A DNA stretch of 64,000 nucleotides, from the NCBI RefSeq assembly GCF_030689685.1, contig NZ_JAUYEY010000021.1, positions 1 through 64,000 on the forward strand, read 5' to 3'. This DNA comes from Polaromonas sp. Its GTDB lineage: Bacteria > Pseudomonadota > Gammaproteobacteria > Burkholderiales > Burkholderiaceae_C. The notes below the pieces were generated by a model. It did no database searches and was not told where the DNA came from. It saw nothing but the letters and a program-made list of their open reading frames with translations. Made by a program: the position numbers and the translations under genes. Positions 52,300-60,711 of the stretch are shown here, one piece after another. The stretch's first letter is position 1. Each line of letters opens with the position of its first letter.

Positions 52300-53013
52300 T
52301 TACTCCAGAACAAAATTAATCGGGGCCTTCAGCAGGTACTCGGTGTTGCCATCGGTACCGGCGCGGCGGAAAGGGGTGACCTGCGAACCCATCACGGCCT
52401 CATAGGCGGCGCGGTCCAGACGCTCGAAGCCGCTGGACTTGAACACACTGGCGCGCACGGCGCGGCCGGCGGCGTTGTAATACACGGCGATCACCACCAC
52501 GCCGGCTTCACCGCTGCGCTTGCTCAGCGACGGATAAACCACCCGCGGCGCACGGATGTACTCGGTCTCGCCCTGGGTCACTTCGACCAGACGCGGCGGC
52601 GCGGGTGGAGCCGGGGGTGCGGGCGCAGGCGCAGGCGGCGCGGGGACGGGTGGCGCAGGCGGCTGCGGTTCGACCACCCCAGTGGGCGCATTCGGCGCCG
52701 GTGTCGGCACCGGCTCGCGCACGGCCACCGGCATGGGCGGCGGCCGGGGCACCTTGGGTGCCGCTTTGGGCGGCGGTGGTGGAGGGGGCGGCGCCACCTT
52801 GGGCGGCTCGATTTCGATGATGCGGGTCAGGATTTCCGCCGGTACCACGATCTCAGCCGCGCGGCGCAGCAGGCCGTTTTGCATGGCCCACAGCACTGCC
52901 ACGTGAAAGACCACCACGCTGGCGGCGATCACGAGATTGCGGTTGAAGGGTTTAGTCACTGTGGTCTCGGCAGTGAAGGACGTGGTCGAGGTCGGAGGGG
53001 ATAGAGCCTTCAT
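52300..53013 (-). CDS. tonB: Energy transducer TonB
   Basis: This 237-residue protein has an N-terminal signal anchor (NLVIAASVVVFHVAVLWAMQ), a Pro-rich periplasmic spacer (about residues 72-138, blocks like PPPPPPPPKAAP), and a C-terminal TonB domain with YPSLSKRSGEAGVVVIAVYY and AAYEAVMGSQVTPFRRAG. It links the ExbB/ExbD motor to outer-membrane receptors. The first gene of the operon, it starts 107 bases after the end of the minus-strand CobW-type gene, so it may have its own promoter in 53014-53119. Confidence 0.94.
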   Translation of the reverse strand: MKALSPPTSTTSFTAETTVTKPFNRNLVIAASVVVFHVAVLWAMQNGLLRRAAEIVVPAEILTRIIEIEPPKVAPPPPPPPPKAAPKVPRPPPMPVAVREPVPTPAPNAPTGVVEPQPPAPPVPAPPAPAPAPPAPPAPPRLVEVTQGETEYIRAPRVVYPSLSKRSGEAGVVVIAVYYNAAGRAVRASVFKSSGFERLDRAAYEAVMGSQVTPFRRAGTDGNTEYLLKAPINFVLE

Positions 53014-53119
53014 GAGAATCTGGGGGCTGTTCGCACACCCGCCGCATTTGCAATAAGCTTCTGTAAATATTCATCCCCCCGCCGCCGATGAACGGTTGAC
53101 CTGCTCCTGCCTAAGCTCT

Positions 53120-54133
53120 TCACGCCTCCGCGATGCATTGCGCCAGTCCTTTGAGCAGTAAGTCCTTGGGCAAATCCCTGCCGATGAATACCATTTTTGA
53201 AGTGCGCTGCTCATTTGGCTTCCAGGCTGGGCCGGTGTCGGCTCCCATCAGCATGTGCACACCCTGAAAAACAATGCAGTTTGGGTCATTCGCGACGTTG
53301 AGAATGCCCTTGTAACGCATCATCTGCGCGCCATAAACCTGCACCATGCCCCCGAGCATGTCTTCGAGTTTTTCCAGATCCAGCGGTTGATCTTCCCGAA
53401 AAACAAAAGAGGTGACATCGTCATCGTGCTCGTGCGAAACGTCGTTCAGGAAGTCGGGTTCGATGTCCAGAATGGCATTTAGGTTAAAACCGCGGATATC
53501 CAGCAGGTCATCGACTGCTGCCACGCCGTTTTTGGACTCGCCGATTTTTGCCCGCGGGTTCATGCGGGCCAGGCGCTGCCGCAAGGCCTGCACATCACTC
53601 GCATCAACAAGATCGGTCTTGGTCAGCAGCACGCGATCGGCAAAACCCACTTGTTCCTGCGCTTCGTGGTGTTCGTCAAGTTGCTTCGGCGCGTGTTTGG
53701 CATCGACCAGGGTGACAATCGCATCCAGCAGGTAGTTTTGCATGACCTTGTCATCGACAAAAAAGGTTTGCGCCACAGGTGCCGGGTCGGCCAAACCCGT
53801 GGTTTCAATCACGATGTGATCGAAACTAAGTTTGCCGCTTTTCCTCTTGTCGGCCAGCTCGCCCAGAATGCGCACCAGGTCCCCGCGCACCGTGCAGCAG
53901 ATGCAGCCGTTGTTCATCTCGACGATTTGTTCATCGCTGTCCTGCACCAGCAATTCGTTGTCGATGCCGGCCTCACCGAACTCATTTTCGATCACGGCGA
54001 TCTTGTGGCCGTGCTTTGCTTTGAGGATGTGGTTGAGCAGCGTGGTTTTGCCGCTGCCCAGGAATCCCGTCAGGATGGTGACGGGAACTAGCCCTGAAGA
54101 TTGGGCCGATGAGGCGGGATTTGGAGACGTCAT
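53120..54133 (-). CDS. CobW/COG0523 GTPase, first copy
   Basis: This is a 337-residue G3E-family GTP-binding metallochaperone. The P-loop is TGFLGSGKTT (about 22-31), the metal-binding motif CICC is in MNNGCICCTVRGDL (about 77-80), and ETTGLADPAPV and TKTDLV follow. A His/Asp-rich segment HEHDDDVTS lies before the C-terminal CobW_C domain. Start ATG 54133 (MTSPNPASSA) is more likely than 54157, which overlaps the upstream gene. Neighbouring ZIP, gamma-carbonic anhydrase and Fur-family genes suggest a zinc-delivery role, as for ZigA/ZNG1-like proteins. Confidence 0.93.
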   Translation of the reverse strand: MTSPNPASSAQSSGLVPVTILTGFLGSGKTTLLNHILKAKHGHKIAVIENEFGEAGIDNELLVQDSDEQIVEMNNGCICCTVRGDLVRILGELADKRKSGKLSFDHIVIETTGLADPAPVAQTFFVDDKVMQNYLLDAIVTLVDAKHAPKQLDEHHEAQEQVGFADRVLLTKTDLVDASDVQALRQRLARMNPRAKIGESKNGVAAVDDLLDIRGFNLNAILDIEPDFLNDVSHEHDDDVTSFVFREDQPLDLEKLEDMLGGMVQVYGAQMMRYKGILNVANDPNCIVFQGVHMLMGADTGPAWKPNEQRTSKMVFIGRDLPKDLLLKGLAQCIAEA

Positions 54134-54153
54134 GACACTGATTCCTTTTTTTC

Positions 54154-54714
54154 TCAAAATTGGTTCTGGATGCGCTTGTAGCCTTGCACCAGTGTGTTGT
54201 TGGTGCGTGCCACGTCTTCGGAAAATTCGGAAGCCTGTGCCGTGACTTTGGCAATGGTGGACAAATCAGTCTGTGGGCCGATGCGTTCGCTTGAAGGTAC
54301 GTGGAAACTGGGCGGCAGGTGGCATCCGTCGAGCACCGCGTTGTGGCGCACCACGCACCCCGTGGCCACAGTGCAGTTGAACAATACGCTGTTGAACCCA
54401 ATAAAGACTCCATGGCCGACGGTGCAGGGTCCGTGCACGATGGCCCGATGGGCGATCGAGGTTCGCTGGCCCATCGTCACAGCGGCTCCTGATTTGGAGT
54501 GGATGACTACACCGTCCTGGATAGTTGAGTGGGGACCGATGCGAATCGGCTGCATCTCCCCCTGAGCGTCCACTTCATCGGCGCGTATCACGGCGTAGGG
54601 GCCGATGAATATGTTTTCTTCCACGATGATTTTTCCGCACAGGATTGCGGTGGGGTCAATGAAGGCGCTCTCGTGCACCTGCGGTAAATCGCCGCTGGGA
54701 TTTCTTCGGATCAT
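54154..54714 (-). CDS. Gamma-carbonic anhydrase-like protein
   Basis: This 186-residue left-handed beta-helix protein has hexapeptide repeats from about residue 18 to 130. The three zinc-ligand histidines of gamma-carbonic anhydrases can be placed at His72 (VVIHSKSG), His89 and His94 (SIAHRAIVHGP), with the correct 5-residue spacing between the last two. The C-terminal helix begins near STIAKVTAQ. It sits inside the CobW/ZIP operon. Gamma-anhydrases can use Fe2+ instead of Zn2+, so this may be a backup enzyme made during zinc starvation, which is inference. Confidence 0.9.
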   Translation of the reverse strand: MIRRNPSGDLPQVHESAFIDPTAILCGKIIVEENIFIGPYAVIRADEVDAQGEMQPIRIGPHSTIQDGVVIHSKSGAAVTMGQRTSIAHRAIVHGPCTVGHGVFIGFNSVLFNCTVATGCVVRHNAVLDGCHLPPSFHVPSSERIGPQTDLSTIAKVTAQASEFSEDVARTNNTLVQGYKRIQNQF

Positions 54715-54789
54715 GTGTGCTACAAAACAGTGGGATTCGCCGTGTGGCCGTACACCTGCGCGACGGAAATTTTGGGATGGCTCACAAGC

Positions 54790-55013
54790 TTAGTTGACAT
54801 CGCTTGCCTCCCTGGCGGCTTGCTCGAACCAGCCGACAACGCGCTGCCAATGATCTGTTCCATACAACGTAGCGAAGCGCCGGACTTCCTCGCTTTCGGT
54901 CTTGCGCAAGGCTGTGAGAGGTCGGCCAAATACGCAGGCGTCAACCCGATAGCGCATTCGACTTCGACGCAATATCGCCATTCGCGGTACGTGGCGGGAA
55001 TGATGGCGCTCAT
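54790..55013 (-). pseudogene. Small conserved gene with a probable frameshift
   Basis: The frame from ATG 55013, overlapping the upstream CobW stop (ATGA), reads [31 protein letters not shown] and then degenerates. Another frame to 54790 continues LTALRKTESEEVRRFATLYG, TDHWQRVVGWFEQAAREA. Joined near 54925-54945, the two give one sensible protein of about 74 residues, so a one-base loss or two-base gain has probably broken it. Sequencing error is an alternative. Its place between CobW and carbonic anhydrase genes suggests a small zinc-stress protein of unknown function. Confidence 0.6.
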
Positions 55014-56242
55014 GCTGGCACCTCTTCTTCAGTGCGTGTCCAGGAGGGAAAAGGGTCATGCAGGGTTTTCCAATGGGCTTTGCCCTTGCGGGTTTCCGTG
55101 AAGCTGAGCTGCGCATTTTTTACTGCCTGTTCAATGGCGACGCGGTTCATGTTAGTGCCGATAAAGACGATCTCGTTGATTCGGTCTCCCCAGGGTTCTT
55201 GCCAGCGTGCGTCAATCGCCTTGCGCTGCTCTCCCCCCAGTGGCGGCAGTCGGTCACGCGGAGAAGCCGCCCACCACTGGCCGACCGGCTCTACCGTGGC
55301 CTGGGTACCCGCGCGCGAATACGAGATCACCCAGTCCGGGCGGCTGGCCAGCCAGACGTAACCTTTGGCGCGCAGCAGGCCTGGAATTTTTGCTTCTGCC
55401 AACGCCGCAAAACGCATTGGGTGAAAAGGCTCGCGTGACCGGAGCACAAAGCTGCTGATACCGTACTCCTCGGTTTCGGGTGTGTGTTTGCCCTCCAGCT
55501 CTCGCGCCCAACCGGGCATGGCGCTGGCTTTTTCAAGGTCGAATTTGCCGGTGCCCAGAATTTTTTCGAGCGGGACTTGGCCTTTCTGAGCGACGATGAT
55601 TTCTGCCACAGGATTGAGCGCTTTCACAGCGCCCATGACCGCCAGCAGTTGCTCGGCATTGACGAGGTCGGCCTTGTTAACTACCACCACATCTGCAAAC
55701 TCGATCTGCTCAGCCAGCAGCGCGGCAAGTGAACGATTGTCTTCGTCGCCAGCCACCTGGCCGCGTTGCGCTAGCAGGTCTGCGCTTGAATAGTCGGCTA
55801 GCAGGTTGGCGGCGTCCACCACTGTCACCATGGTGTCGATGCGCGCCGAGTCATTGAGCGAGTCGCCATTCTCGTCGGTGAAGTCGAAGGTGGAGGCGAC
55901 GGGCAAAGGCTCGCCAATGCCGGTCGATTCGATAAGCAGGTAGTCGAAGCGGCCTTCGGCCGCCAGTTTGCGCACCTCCAGCAGCAGGTCTTCGCGCAGC
56001 GTGCAGCAAATGCAGCCGTTGCTCATTTCGACCATTTTTTCTTCGGTGCGCGAGAGGGCCGAACCCGCGTTTTCGGCGCCGCGCTCAAGCAGCGAGGCGT
56101 CGATGTTGACTTCGCTCATGTCGTTGACGATAACGGCCACGCGCAAGCCCTCACGGTTGGCCAGCACATGGTTGAGAAGAGTGGTCTTGCCGGCACCCAG
56201 GAAGCCGGACAAGACAGTGACGGGAAGGCGATGGGGAGTCAT
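55010..56242 (-). CDS. CobW/COG0523 GTPase, second copy
   Basis: This is a 410-residue G3E-family GTPase with P-loop [10 protein letters not shown] (about 12-21), metal motif CICC in [14 protein letters not shown] (about 77-80), [11 protein letters not shown] and NKADLV. The C-terminal CobW_C domain includes [14 protein letters not shown] and ends in [11 protein letters not shown]. It is longer than the other copy (410 against 337) and only partly similar, so they are separate subgroups rather than recent duplicates. It starts 27 bases after the ZIP gene. Confidence 0.93.
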   Translation of the reverse strand: MTPHRLPVTVLSGFLGAGKTTLLNHVLANREGLRVAVIVNDMSEVNIDASLLERGAENAGSALSRTEEKMVEMSNGCICCTLREDLLLEVRKLAAEGRFDYLLIESTGIGEPLPVASTFDFTDENGDSLNDSARIDTMVTVVDAANLLADYSSADLLAQRGQVAGDEDNRSLAALLAEQIEFADVVVVNKADLVNAEQLLAVMGAVKALNPVAEIIVAQKGQVPLEKILGTGKFDLEKASAMPGWARELEGKHTPETEEYGISSFVLRSREPFHPMRFAALAEAKIPGLLRAKGYVWLASRPDWVISYSRAGTQATVEPVGQWWAASPRDRLPPLGGEQRKAIDARWQEPWGDRINEIVFIGTNMNRVAIEQAVKNAQLSFTETRKGKAHWKTLHDPFPSWTRTEEEVPA

Positions 56243-56269
56243 GGAGTTTTCTTTTTTTCTTGGCGTCGA

Positions 56270-57016
56270 TCAATGCGGCAAGAGCTCGCCAATCAGCAAA
56301 ACCGTGCATAGCCCTAGCGTCAGCAACAGGCCTTGGCTCAGCCAGTCGGCAGGTTGGCGTTTGCGGTGCAGTTCCGGCACCAAGTCGGCCACCGCGATAT
56401 AGATAAAGCTGGCAGCAGACACCGCCAGCACATAGGGAATGGCGGACTCTGCCTGTTGCAGTGCGGCGTAACCCACCACGCCGCCTGCCACCATCGCCAT
56501 GCCAGACAGCGCGTTCAGCAGCAAGGAGCGGCGTTTGGTCACGCCGGCGCTGAGCAGCACCATGAAGTCCGACATCTCCTGAGGAATCTCGTGAGCTAGC
56601 ACTGCTAGTGCAGTGGTCCAACCGAGCACCGGATCGGTGAGGAAAGCCGCAGCAATCAAGACACCGTCAACGAAATTGTGGAGGCCGTCGCCAACCACAA
56701 TCATTGCCACGCGTGGCGCGTGGCTTGTAAGGCCCTGGGCGTGGCGGTGATCGTGGCGCCACAGCGCCACTTTTTCCAGCATGAAGAAAGCCAGCAGCCC
56801 GCCTAGCAGCACCAACCCCGCCTGGGCAGGGTCGAAGCCGAGGTGCATGGCCTCAGGCAACAGGTCGGTGAACGCAAATGTCAGCAACAGCCCAACCGCA
56901 AAGGCCACCATCCTGTCTGCAAAACGTGGCAGCCAGGTTAATGCCACAGTGGCGGCCAGCAACACGGAAAGCAGGCCTGCGGCCAAAGTTGCAACCAAGA
57001 TAAAGAAGAGTGTCAT
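56270..57016 (-). CDS. ZIP family metal permease
   Basis: This 248-residue inner-membrane transporter has about eight helices. The ZIP metal-site motifs are in helix 4, VGDGLHNFVDGVLIAAAF, and helix 5, LAHEIPQEMSDFMVLLSAG. Family members take up Zn2+ and other divalent cations into the cytoplasm, although the exact metal and direction cannot be read. It is first in the minus-strand operon with CobW, carbonic anhydrase and CobW. Its start lies about 33 bases from the TTGCAAC-N3-GTTGCGA dyad that also precedes the Fur-family gene. Confidence 0.93.
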   Translation of the reverse strand: MTLFFILVATLAAGLLSVLLAATVALTWLPRFADRMVAFAVGLLLTFAFTDLLPEAMHLGFDPAQAGLVLLGGLLAFFMLEKVALWRHDHRHAQGLTSHAPRVAMIVVGDGLHNFVDGVLIAAAFLTDPVLGWTTALAVLAHEIPQEMSDFMVLLSAGVTKRRSLLLNALSGMAMVAGGVVGYAALQQAESAIPYVLAVSAASFIYIAVADLVPELHRKRQPADWLSQGLLLTLGLCTVLLIGELLPH

Positions 57017-57048
57017 GGGAGAGTGGTGATGGCGCAGTTGCTTTGCAA

Positions 57049-57095
57049 TTGCAACTGTGTTGCGAAATCGGTATATTACTGCAACTTTGTGGCGT
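57049..57095. promoter_or_regulatory. Two tandem candidate Fur-family (Zur) operators
   Basis: A dyad TTGCAAC-TGT-GTTGCGA occupies 57049-57065 and a weaker one, CTGCAAC-TTT-GTGGCGT, 57079-57095. They lie between the divergent ZIP and PepSY genes. The stronger dyad is repeated with only the spacer changed at 58834-58850 before the Fur-family gene, which is the main argument that this is its operator. Confidence 0.65.
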
Positions 57096-57236
57096 TACAG
57101 ATTTCCCAATTTTTTTCGCTGTCCGGTGAACAAGCCAGTGCCTCAAAGCGCAGCCTTTTTGCTTCAGTGCTCTAGCGGGCCAGCTACAACAGATCACCTA
57201 CATTCAAAAAATGGTCAAAAAACGATCTTGCCAACC

Positions 57237-58862
57237 ATGTCGGTAGCCACCAGCTCGCTGCCCTCCGTGCGTATCAACGCCAAACGGATGTTGCACAAAA
57301 GCTTGATCTTTCTGCACAAGTGGCTAGGCGTCGCACTGGCAGTGCTGCTCCTCATGTGGTTTGCCAGCGGGGTGGTGTTGTATTTCGTGCCGTTTCCCGT
57401 GCTCAGCCAAGTCGAGCGGCTTGCAGGATTGCCGGCGCTTCGGCTGCCGCCAGGCTGTTGCCTGACGGCCGCGCAGGCTGCTGGCCAGGCAGGCCTGTCA
57501 GCCGGCGAAGCTCGGCTCGGCATGCAGGCCGGTCTACCAGTCTGGCGTGTGCTTGACGGGAGCGGGCCAGACGGTAGACCGCAGTGGCGCGCCCTCGATG
57601 CGCGTAACGGACTGTTGCTGCCGCCGCTGCCGGTTGAGGCTGCGGCGGCTCTGGCAGAGGCATTTAGCGGCCAGAAAGCGCTTCACACTGAGGTTTTAGA
57701 GCGCGACCAGTGGACGGTGCCGCAAGGCCTTGATCCCTACCGGCCGCTGGTGCGGGTCGAACTTGACGGACCTGGCGGGCTGGAGTTGTATGTTTCGCCG
57801 GCCGCGGCCGAGGTGGTGCGCGACACGCGGCGCGCCGAGCGATTCTGGAATTGGCTTGGCGCAGTGCCGCATTGGATTTACTTCACTGAACTGCGCAAGT
57901 ATCCCAAGACTTGGCACAACCTCATCGTCTGGCTGTCGATTTCGGGTGTCATTCTTTTAGTGACGGGCATAGTGCTAGGTGTCTGGCATCTGTATCTAAA
58001 CCGTTCGCGCTGGATTCCCTACCAAAAATTCTGGATGCGCTGGCACCACATCAGCGGGCTGGTGGCGGCAATCTTTACATTGACATGGATGTTCTCCGGC
58101 CTGTTGTCTATGAATCCATTCGGCGTCTTTTCCGCGCGCGCTGCGTTGCCGGCTGAGCGCAGTGCCTGGGTAGGTGCAAGAGCCGTGGCCCAGCTTGATC
58201 CGGCGGCGGCGCTAACCGCAGCACAGGGCTTGCAAGTGCGAGAAATCGATTCCCTTCAAGTGGGAGGGCAGGCCTGGTATCGCCTGCGCGGCGAGGCATC
58301 CCATCTGCTGCTGCGCGCAGATGGCACGGAAGACTTGAAAGCTATGACCGCGCTGCCAGACAGTGTGGTCCACGCATCAATGCAGGCGCTACGTCCTGGC
58401 GCGATGCAACTAACACGGCTCGACTTCTACGATGATCAGTATTACGCCCGCGAGATCACTAACAACACTCCGTACACTCGCCCGCTCCCGGTCTGGCGCG
58501 CGCAGTGGGCTGACGGCGTGGGAATATATGCGGACCCAGGCTCAGGGCGGCTGCTGCTACGCGCCGACACTTCTAACCGCTGGCAAAGGATTCTCTACAA
58601 CGGTCTGCACAGTTTTGACTTTGCGCCCCTGCTCGCACGTCCTAGGCTGCGCGACACGTTGATTGTGCTGCTATCACTGCTGGGCACCGCCTTGTGCTTT
58701 ACGTCTTGTGTGATCGCCTGGCGTGTGCTGTTCTCCGCAAAACGCAAGCGCTCCAGCACATCACCTGATGCCGGGCCAAAACCTACGGGGTTGACGAGAA
58801 AAAGTTTGATACGGCAGACGATGCTGTTTACAATTGCAACTCGGTTGCGAAAGCGCGGCTAA
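57237..58862 (+). CDS. PepSY-domain membrane protein
   Basis: This is a 541-residue inner-membrane protein of the PepSY-TM type. Helices lie at about 21-45 (FLHKWLGVALAVLLLMWFAS), 235-260 (WLSISGVILLVTGIVLGVWH), 280-300 (IFTLTWMFSGLLSM) and 480-505 (TLIVLLSLLGTALCFTSCVI). The conserved HKWLG and RWHHISG His segments are typical of the PepSY reductase-like proteins coupled to siderophore uptake. ATG 57237 is preferred; an upstream frame adds 60 residues without homology. It is divergent from the ZIP operon across the candidate operators. It may reduce metal or metallophore, which is inference. Confidence 0.88.
   Translation: MSVATSSLPSVRINAKRMLHKSLIFLHKWLGVALAVLLLMWFASGVVLYFVPFPVLSQVERLAGLPALRLPPGCCLTAAQAAGQAGLSAGEARLGMQAGLPVWRVLDGSGPDGRPQWRALDARNGLLLPPLPVEAAAALAEAFSGQKALHTEVLERDQWTVPQGLDPYRPLVRVELDGPGGLELYVSPAAAEVVRDTRRAERFWNWLGAVPHWIYFTELRKYPKTWHNLIVWLSISGVILLVTGIVLGVWHLYLNRSRWIPYQKFWMRWHHISGLVAAIFTLTWMFSGLLSMNPFGVFSARAALPAERSAWVGARAVAQLDPAAALTAAQGLQVREIDSLQVGGQAWYRLRGEASHLLLRADGTEDLKAMTALPDSVVHASMQALRPGAMQLTRLDFYDDQYYAREITNNTPYTRPLPVWRAQWADGVGIYADPGSGRLLLRADTSNRWQRILYNGLHSFDFAPLLARPRLRDTLIVLLSLLGTALCFTSCVIAWRVLFSAKRKRSSTSPDAGPKPTGLTRKSLIRQTMLFTIATRLRKRG
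58834..58850 (+). promoter_or_regulatory. Candidate Fur-family (Zur) operator before the regulator gene
   Basis: The dyad TTGCAAC-TCG-GTTGCGA matches the one at 57049-57065 exactly in both arms. It lies in the last codons of the PepSY gene, 54 bases before the Fur-family start, where autoregulation would be expected. Confidence 0.65.
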
Positions 58863-58904
58863 TGCCGGATACCTTGCGTCTTTTTGCTCTCACCGTTTTT
58901 TTAA

Positions 58905-59387
58905 ATGTCCAATTCCTTTAACGCCGACGCTTGGGTCGACGCCGCTTTGGCGTCTGCCGGGCTGCGCCGTACGGCGGCAACGCTGGCTTTGGCGCGGTTG
59001 TTTGCGCGGGGGGATGAAGCCATGTTGGCTCACGCTCAAGTTGAACAGTTGTTGGCCGCAGAAGGTTTGAAGGTGAACCGTGTGACCTTGTATCGGTTGC
59101 TCGACCGGTTTGCCGCTGCTGGCCTGTTGCGCCGGACAGTGGATGCACAGCGTGTTTCGCGGTTTGTACGTTCGTCCCAGGAGGGGGGTCCGGCGCCGCG
59201 CTTTGAGTGCGACGATTGTCATCGGCAGTTTCGCTTGGCAGACGACTCCCAAAAACTAAACGACGCTGCGCGCCAGGTGCTCCAGGTGCTGGAAGCTGCC
59301 GGGCATGAAGGTCACACCATTGATGTGTCCGTTCATGGACGCTGTGCTGGTTGCGCGACGGACGCGGCGCCCAGGAGCGCATCGTGA
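58905..59387 (+). CDS. zur: Fur/Zur family metalloregulator
   Basis: This 160-residue regulator has a winged helix (GLRRTAATLALARLFARG, LKVNRVTLYRLLDRFAAAGL) and a C-terminal dimer and metal domain with paired Cys motifs, FECDDCHRQFRL and GRCAGC, which form the structural zinc site. The EGHTIDVSVHGRC end is typical of Zur more than Fur (H-x2-D/E patterns of Fur are reduced). Zur is supported by its ZIP and CobW neighbours rather than by sequence alone. The next gene overlaps its stop (GTGA). Confidence 0.85.
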   Translation: MSNSFNADAWVDAALASAGLRRTAATLALARLFARGDEAMLAHAQVEQLLAAEGLKVNRVTLYRLLDRFAAAGLLRRTVDAQRVSRFVRSSQEGGPAPRFECDDCHRQFRLADDSQKLNDAARQVLQVLEAAGHEGHTIDVSVHGRCAGCATDAAPRSAS

Positions 59388-59881
59388 GGGTTTTGCGAAG
59401 CAAAGTGACTTCATATCCCTCAATGGCCGTAGCAAGCGGTTGTAGAAGGAATATTGGTTTTGCGGGCTTGCGGGCAAAACGCGTCTCGTCTCTCGCGCAT
59501 TATCTGCTTGGTCTGGTGCTGGCTTCAGTGCTATTTGCGCAGTCGCTTGGACTGATGCATCAGTTGGTGCACGGGACACACGGGCAGGGTGCGCAATTTG
59601 CAGAACTGCAGCACCACCACGAAGACGAGCACGAGCACGAACACCAAGGCGGAGCAGGTGACCACGGTTCGGCAGGACTGGAAACACTTTTTGCCAGTCA
59701 TGACGAAGGCAGCAACAGCTGCCGAATTTTCGACCAACAGGGCCACAGCGCCCTGATGATAGCCGTTGCATCGCTGGCCTTGCCCGGTGTGCTCGGCGTT
59801 CTGTTGCCGGCAGCAGGCATTCCCTGCCGCCTGGCGGCGGCCGCAGCGCCATTCGAAGCGCGCGCGCCGCCTTTCCGCTAG
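59384..59881 (+). CDS. His-rich membrane or periplasmic protein
   Basis: From GTG 59384, overlapping the regulator's stop, the frame gives 165 residues. A hydrophobic segment HYLLGLVLASVLFAQSLGLM is followed by a metal-binding-type His/Glu cluster, HHHEDEHEHEH, and a second hydrophobic segment (ALMIAVASLALPGVLGVLLP). The lone Cys pair is well separated. Such His-rich stretches bind Zn2+ or related metals. I do not recognise the family, though DUF2946-type small proteins are similar in plan. Position suggests periplasmic metal buffering or handover. Confidence 0.75.
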   Translation: MRVLRSKVTSYPSMAVASGCRRNIGFAGLRAKRVSSLAHYLLGLVLASVLFAQSLGLMHQLVHGTHGQGAQFAELQHHHEDEHEHEHQGGAGDHGSAGLETLFASHDEGSNSCRIFDQQGHSALMIAVASLALPGVLGVLLPAAGIPCRLAAAAAPFEARAPPFR

Positions 59882-60004
59882 ACCTCCTCCCGCTCTACGC
59901 ACGTTGTCGGTGTGCCAGCCCTATTCGCTGGCATGCAGTGATTCGTTCGCGCGCTGCCGATGGCGGTGGCCACCCCTTTTCCCCCATGACCTTCAAGGAT
60001 CACC

Positions 60005-60709
60005 ATGCTTCAAGCCATTGGCCTGACCAAGAACTATGGCGCGCAGACCGCGCTTGACCGGCTCGACCTCGACATCCAGCCGGGCGATATTTATGCCCTG
60101 CTCGGCGCCAATGGTGCCGGCAAAACCACCGCGATCAATCTGTTCCTGAACTTCATCGCGCCGAGCGCCGGAGAGGTGCGCATCAACGGGCAGGACGTGA
60201 CGGAAAACCCGCTGTCCACCAAACAGGACGTGGCGTATATCCCGGAGCAGGTCAACCTCTACGGTGTGCTGTCCGGGTTGGAAAATCTGGAATATTTTTC
60301 GGCGCTGGCACTAGGCCATCGCCTGCCGCGCACACGGCTGCTGGAGCTGATGGATGAGGCCGGGCTGGGCCGGGAGGCGGCTGAGAAGCGCGTGTCCGCG
60401 TACTCCAAGGGCATGCGCCAAAAGATCTGGATCGCGGTGGCGCTGGCCAAGGACGCCAAGGCCTTGCTGCTGGACGAGCCGACCTCTGGCCTTGATCCGC
60501 AGGCCGCGAGCGAGTTTTCAGCCCTGTTGCGCAAGGCCGCAGATAAGGGCGTCGCCGTGCTCACCACCACCCATGACCTATTCCACGCCAAGCACACGGC
60601 TACCCGCATCGGCATCATGAAAAAAGGTGTGCTGGTGGACAGCCTGGACAGCGCGCAGATCGCAGACACCGACCTGCAGGCCCTGTACCTGCAGCACATG
60701 AGGGACTGA
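60005..60709 (+). CDS. ABC transporter ATP-binding protein
   Basis: This is a 234-residue ATPase with Walker A GANGAGKTT (about 35-43), Q-loop region in KQDVAYIPEQVNL, signature SAYSKGMRQKIWIAVALAKD (about 130), Walker B ALLLDEPTSGLDP (near 155) and switch His in TTTHDLFH. The signature lacks the usual LSGGQ and reads YSKGMRQK, as in ABC-2 (NatA/NosF-like) systems. It starts behind AAGGATCACC and directly precedes two large permease genes, which probably form its complex. Confidence 0.94.
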   Translation: MLQAIGLTKNYGAQTALDRLDLDIQPGDIYALLGANGAGKTTAINLFLNFIAPSAGEVRINGQDVTENPLSTKQDVAYIPEQVNLYGVLSGLENLEYFSALALGHRLPRTRLLELMDEAGLGREAAEKRVSAYSKGMRQKIWIAVALAKDAKALLLDEPTSGLDPQAASEFSALLRKAADKGVAVLTTTHDLFHAKHTATRIGIMKKGVLVDSLDSAQIADTDLQALYLQHMRD

Positions 60710-60711
60710 CC

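Noticed and set aside
59913-59933. Hairpin TGCCAGC/GCTGGCA before the ABC genes as a terminator
   Set aside because: The stem is short and lacks a T-run; it may be incidental.
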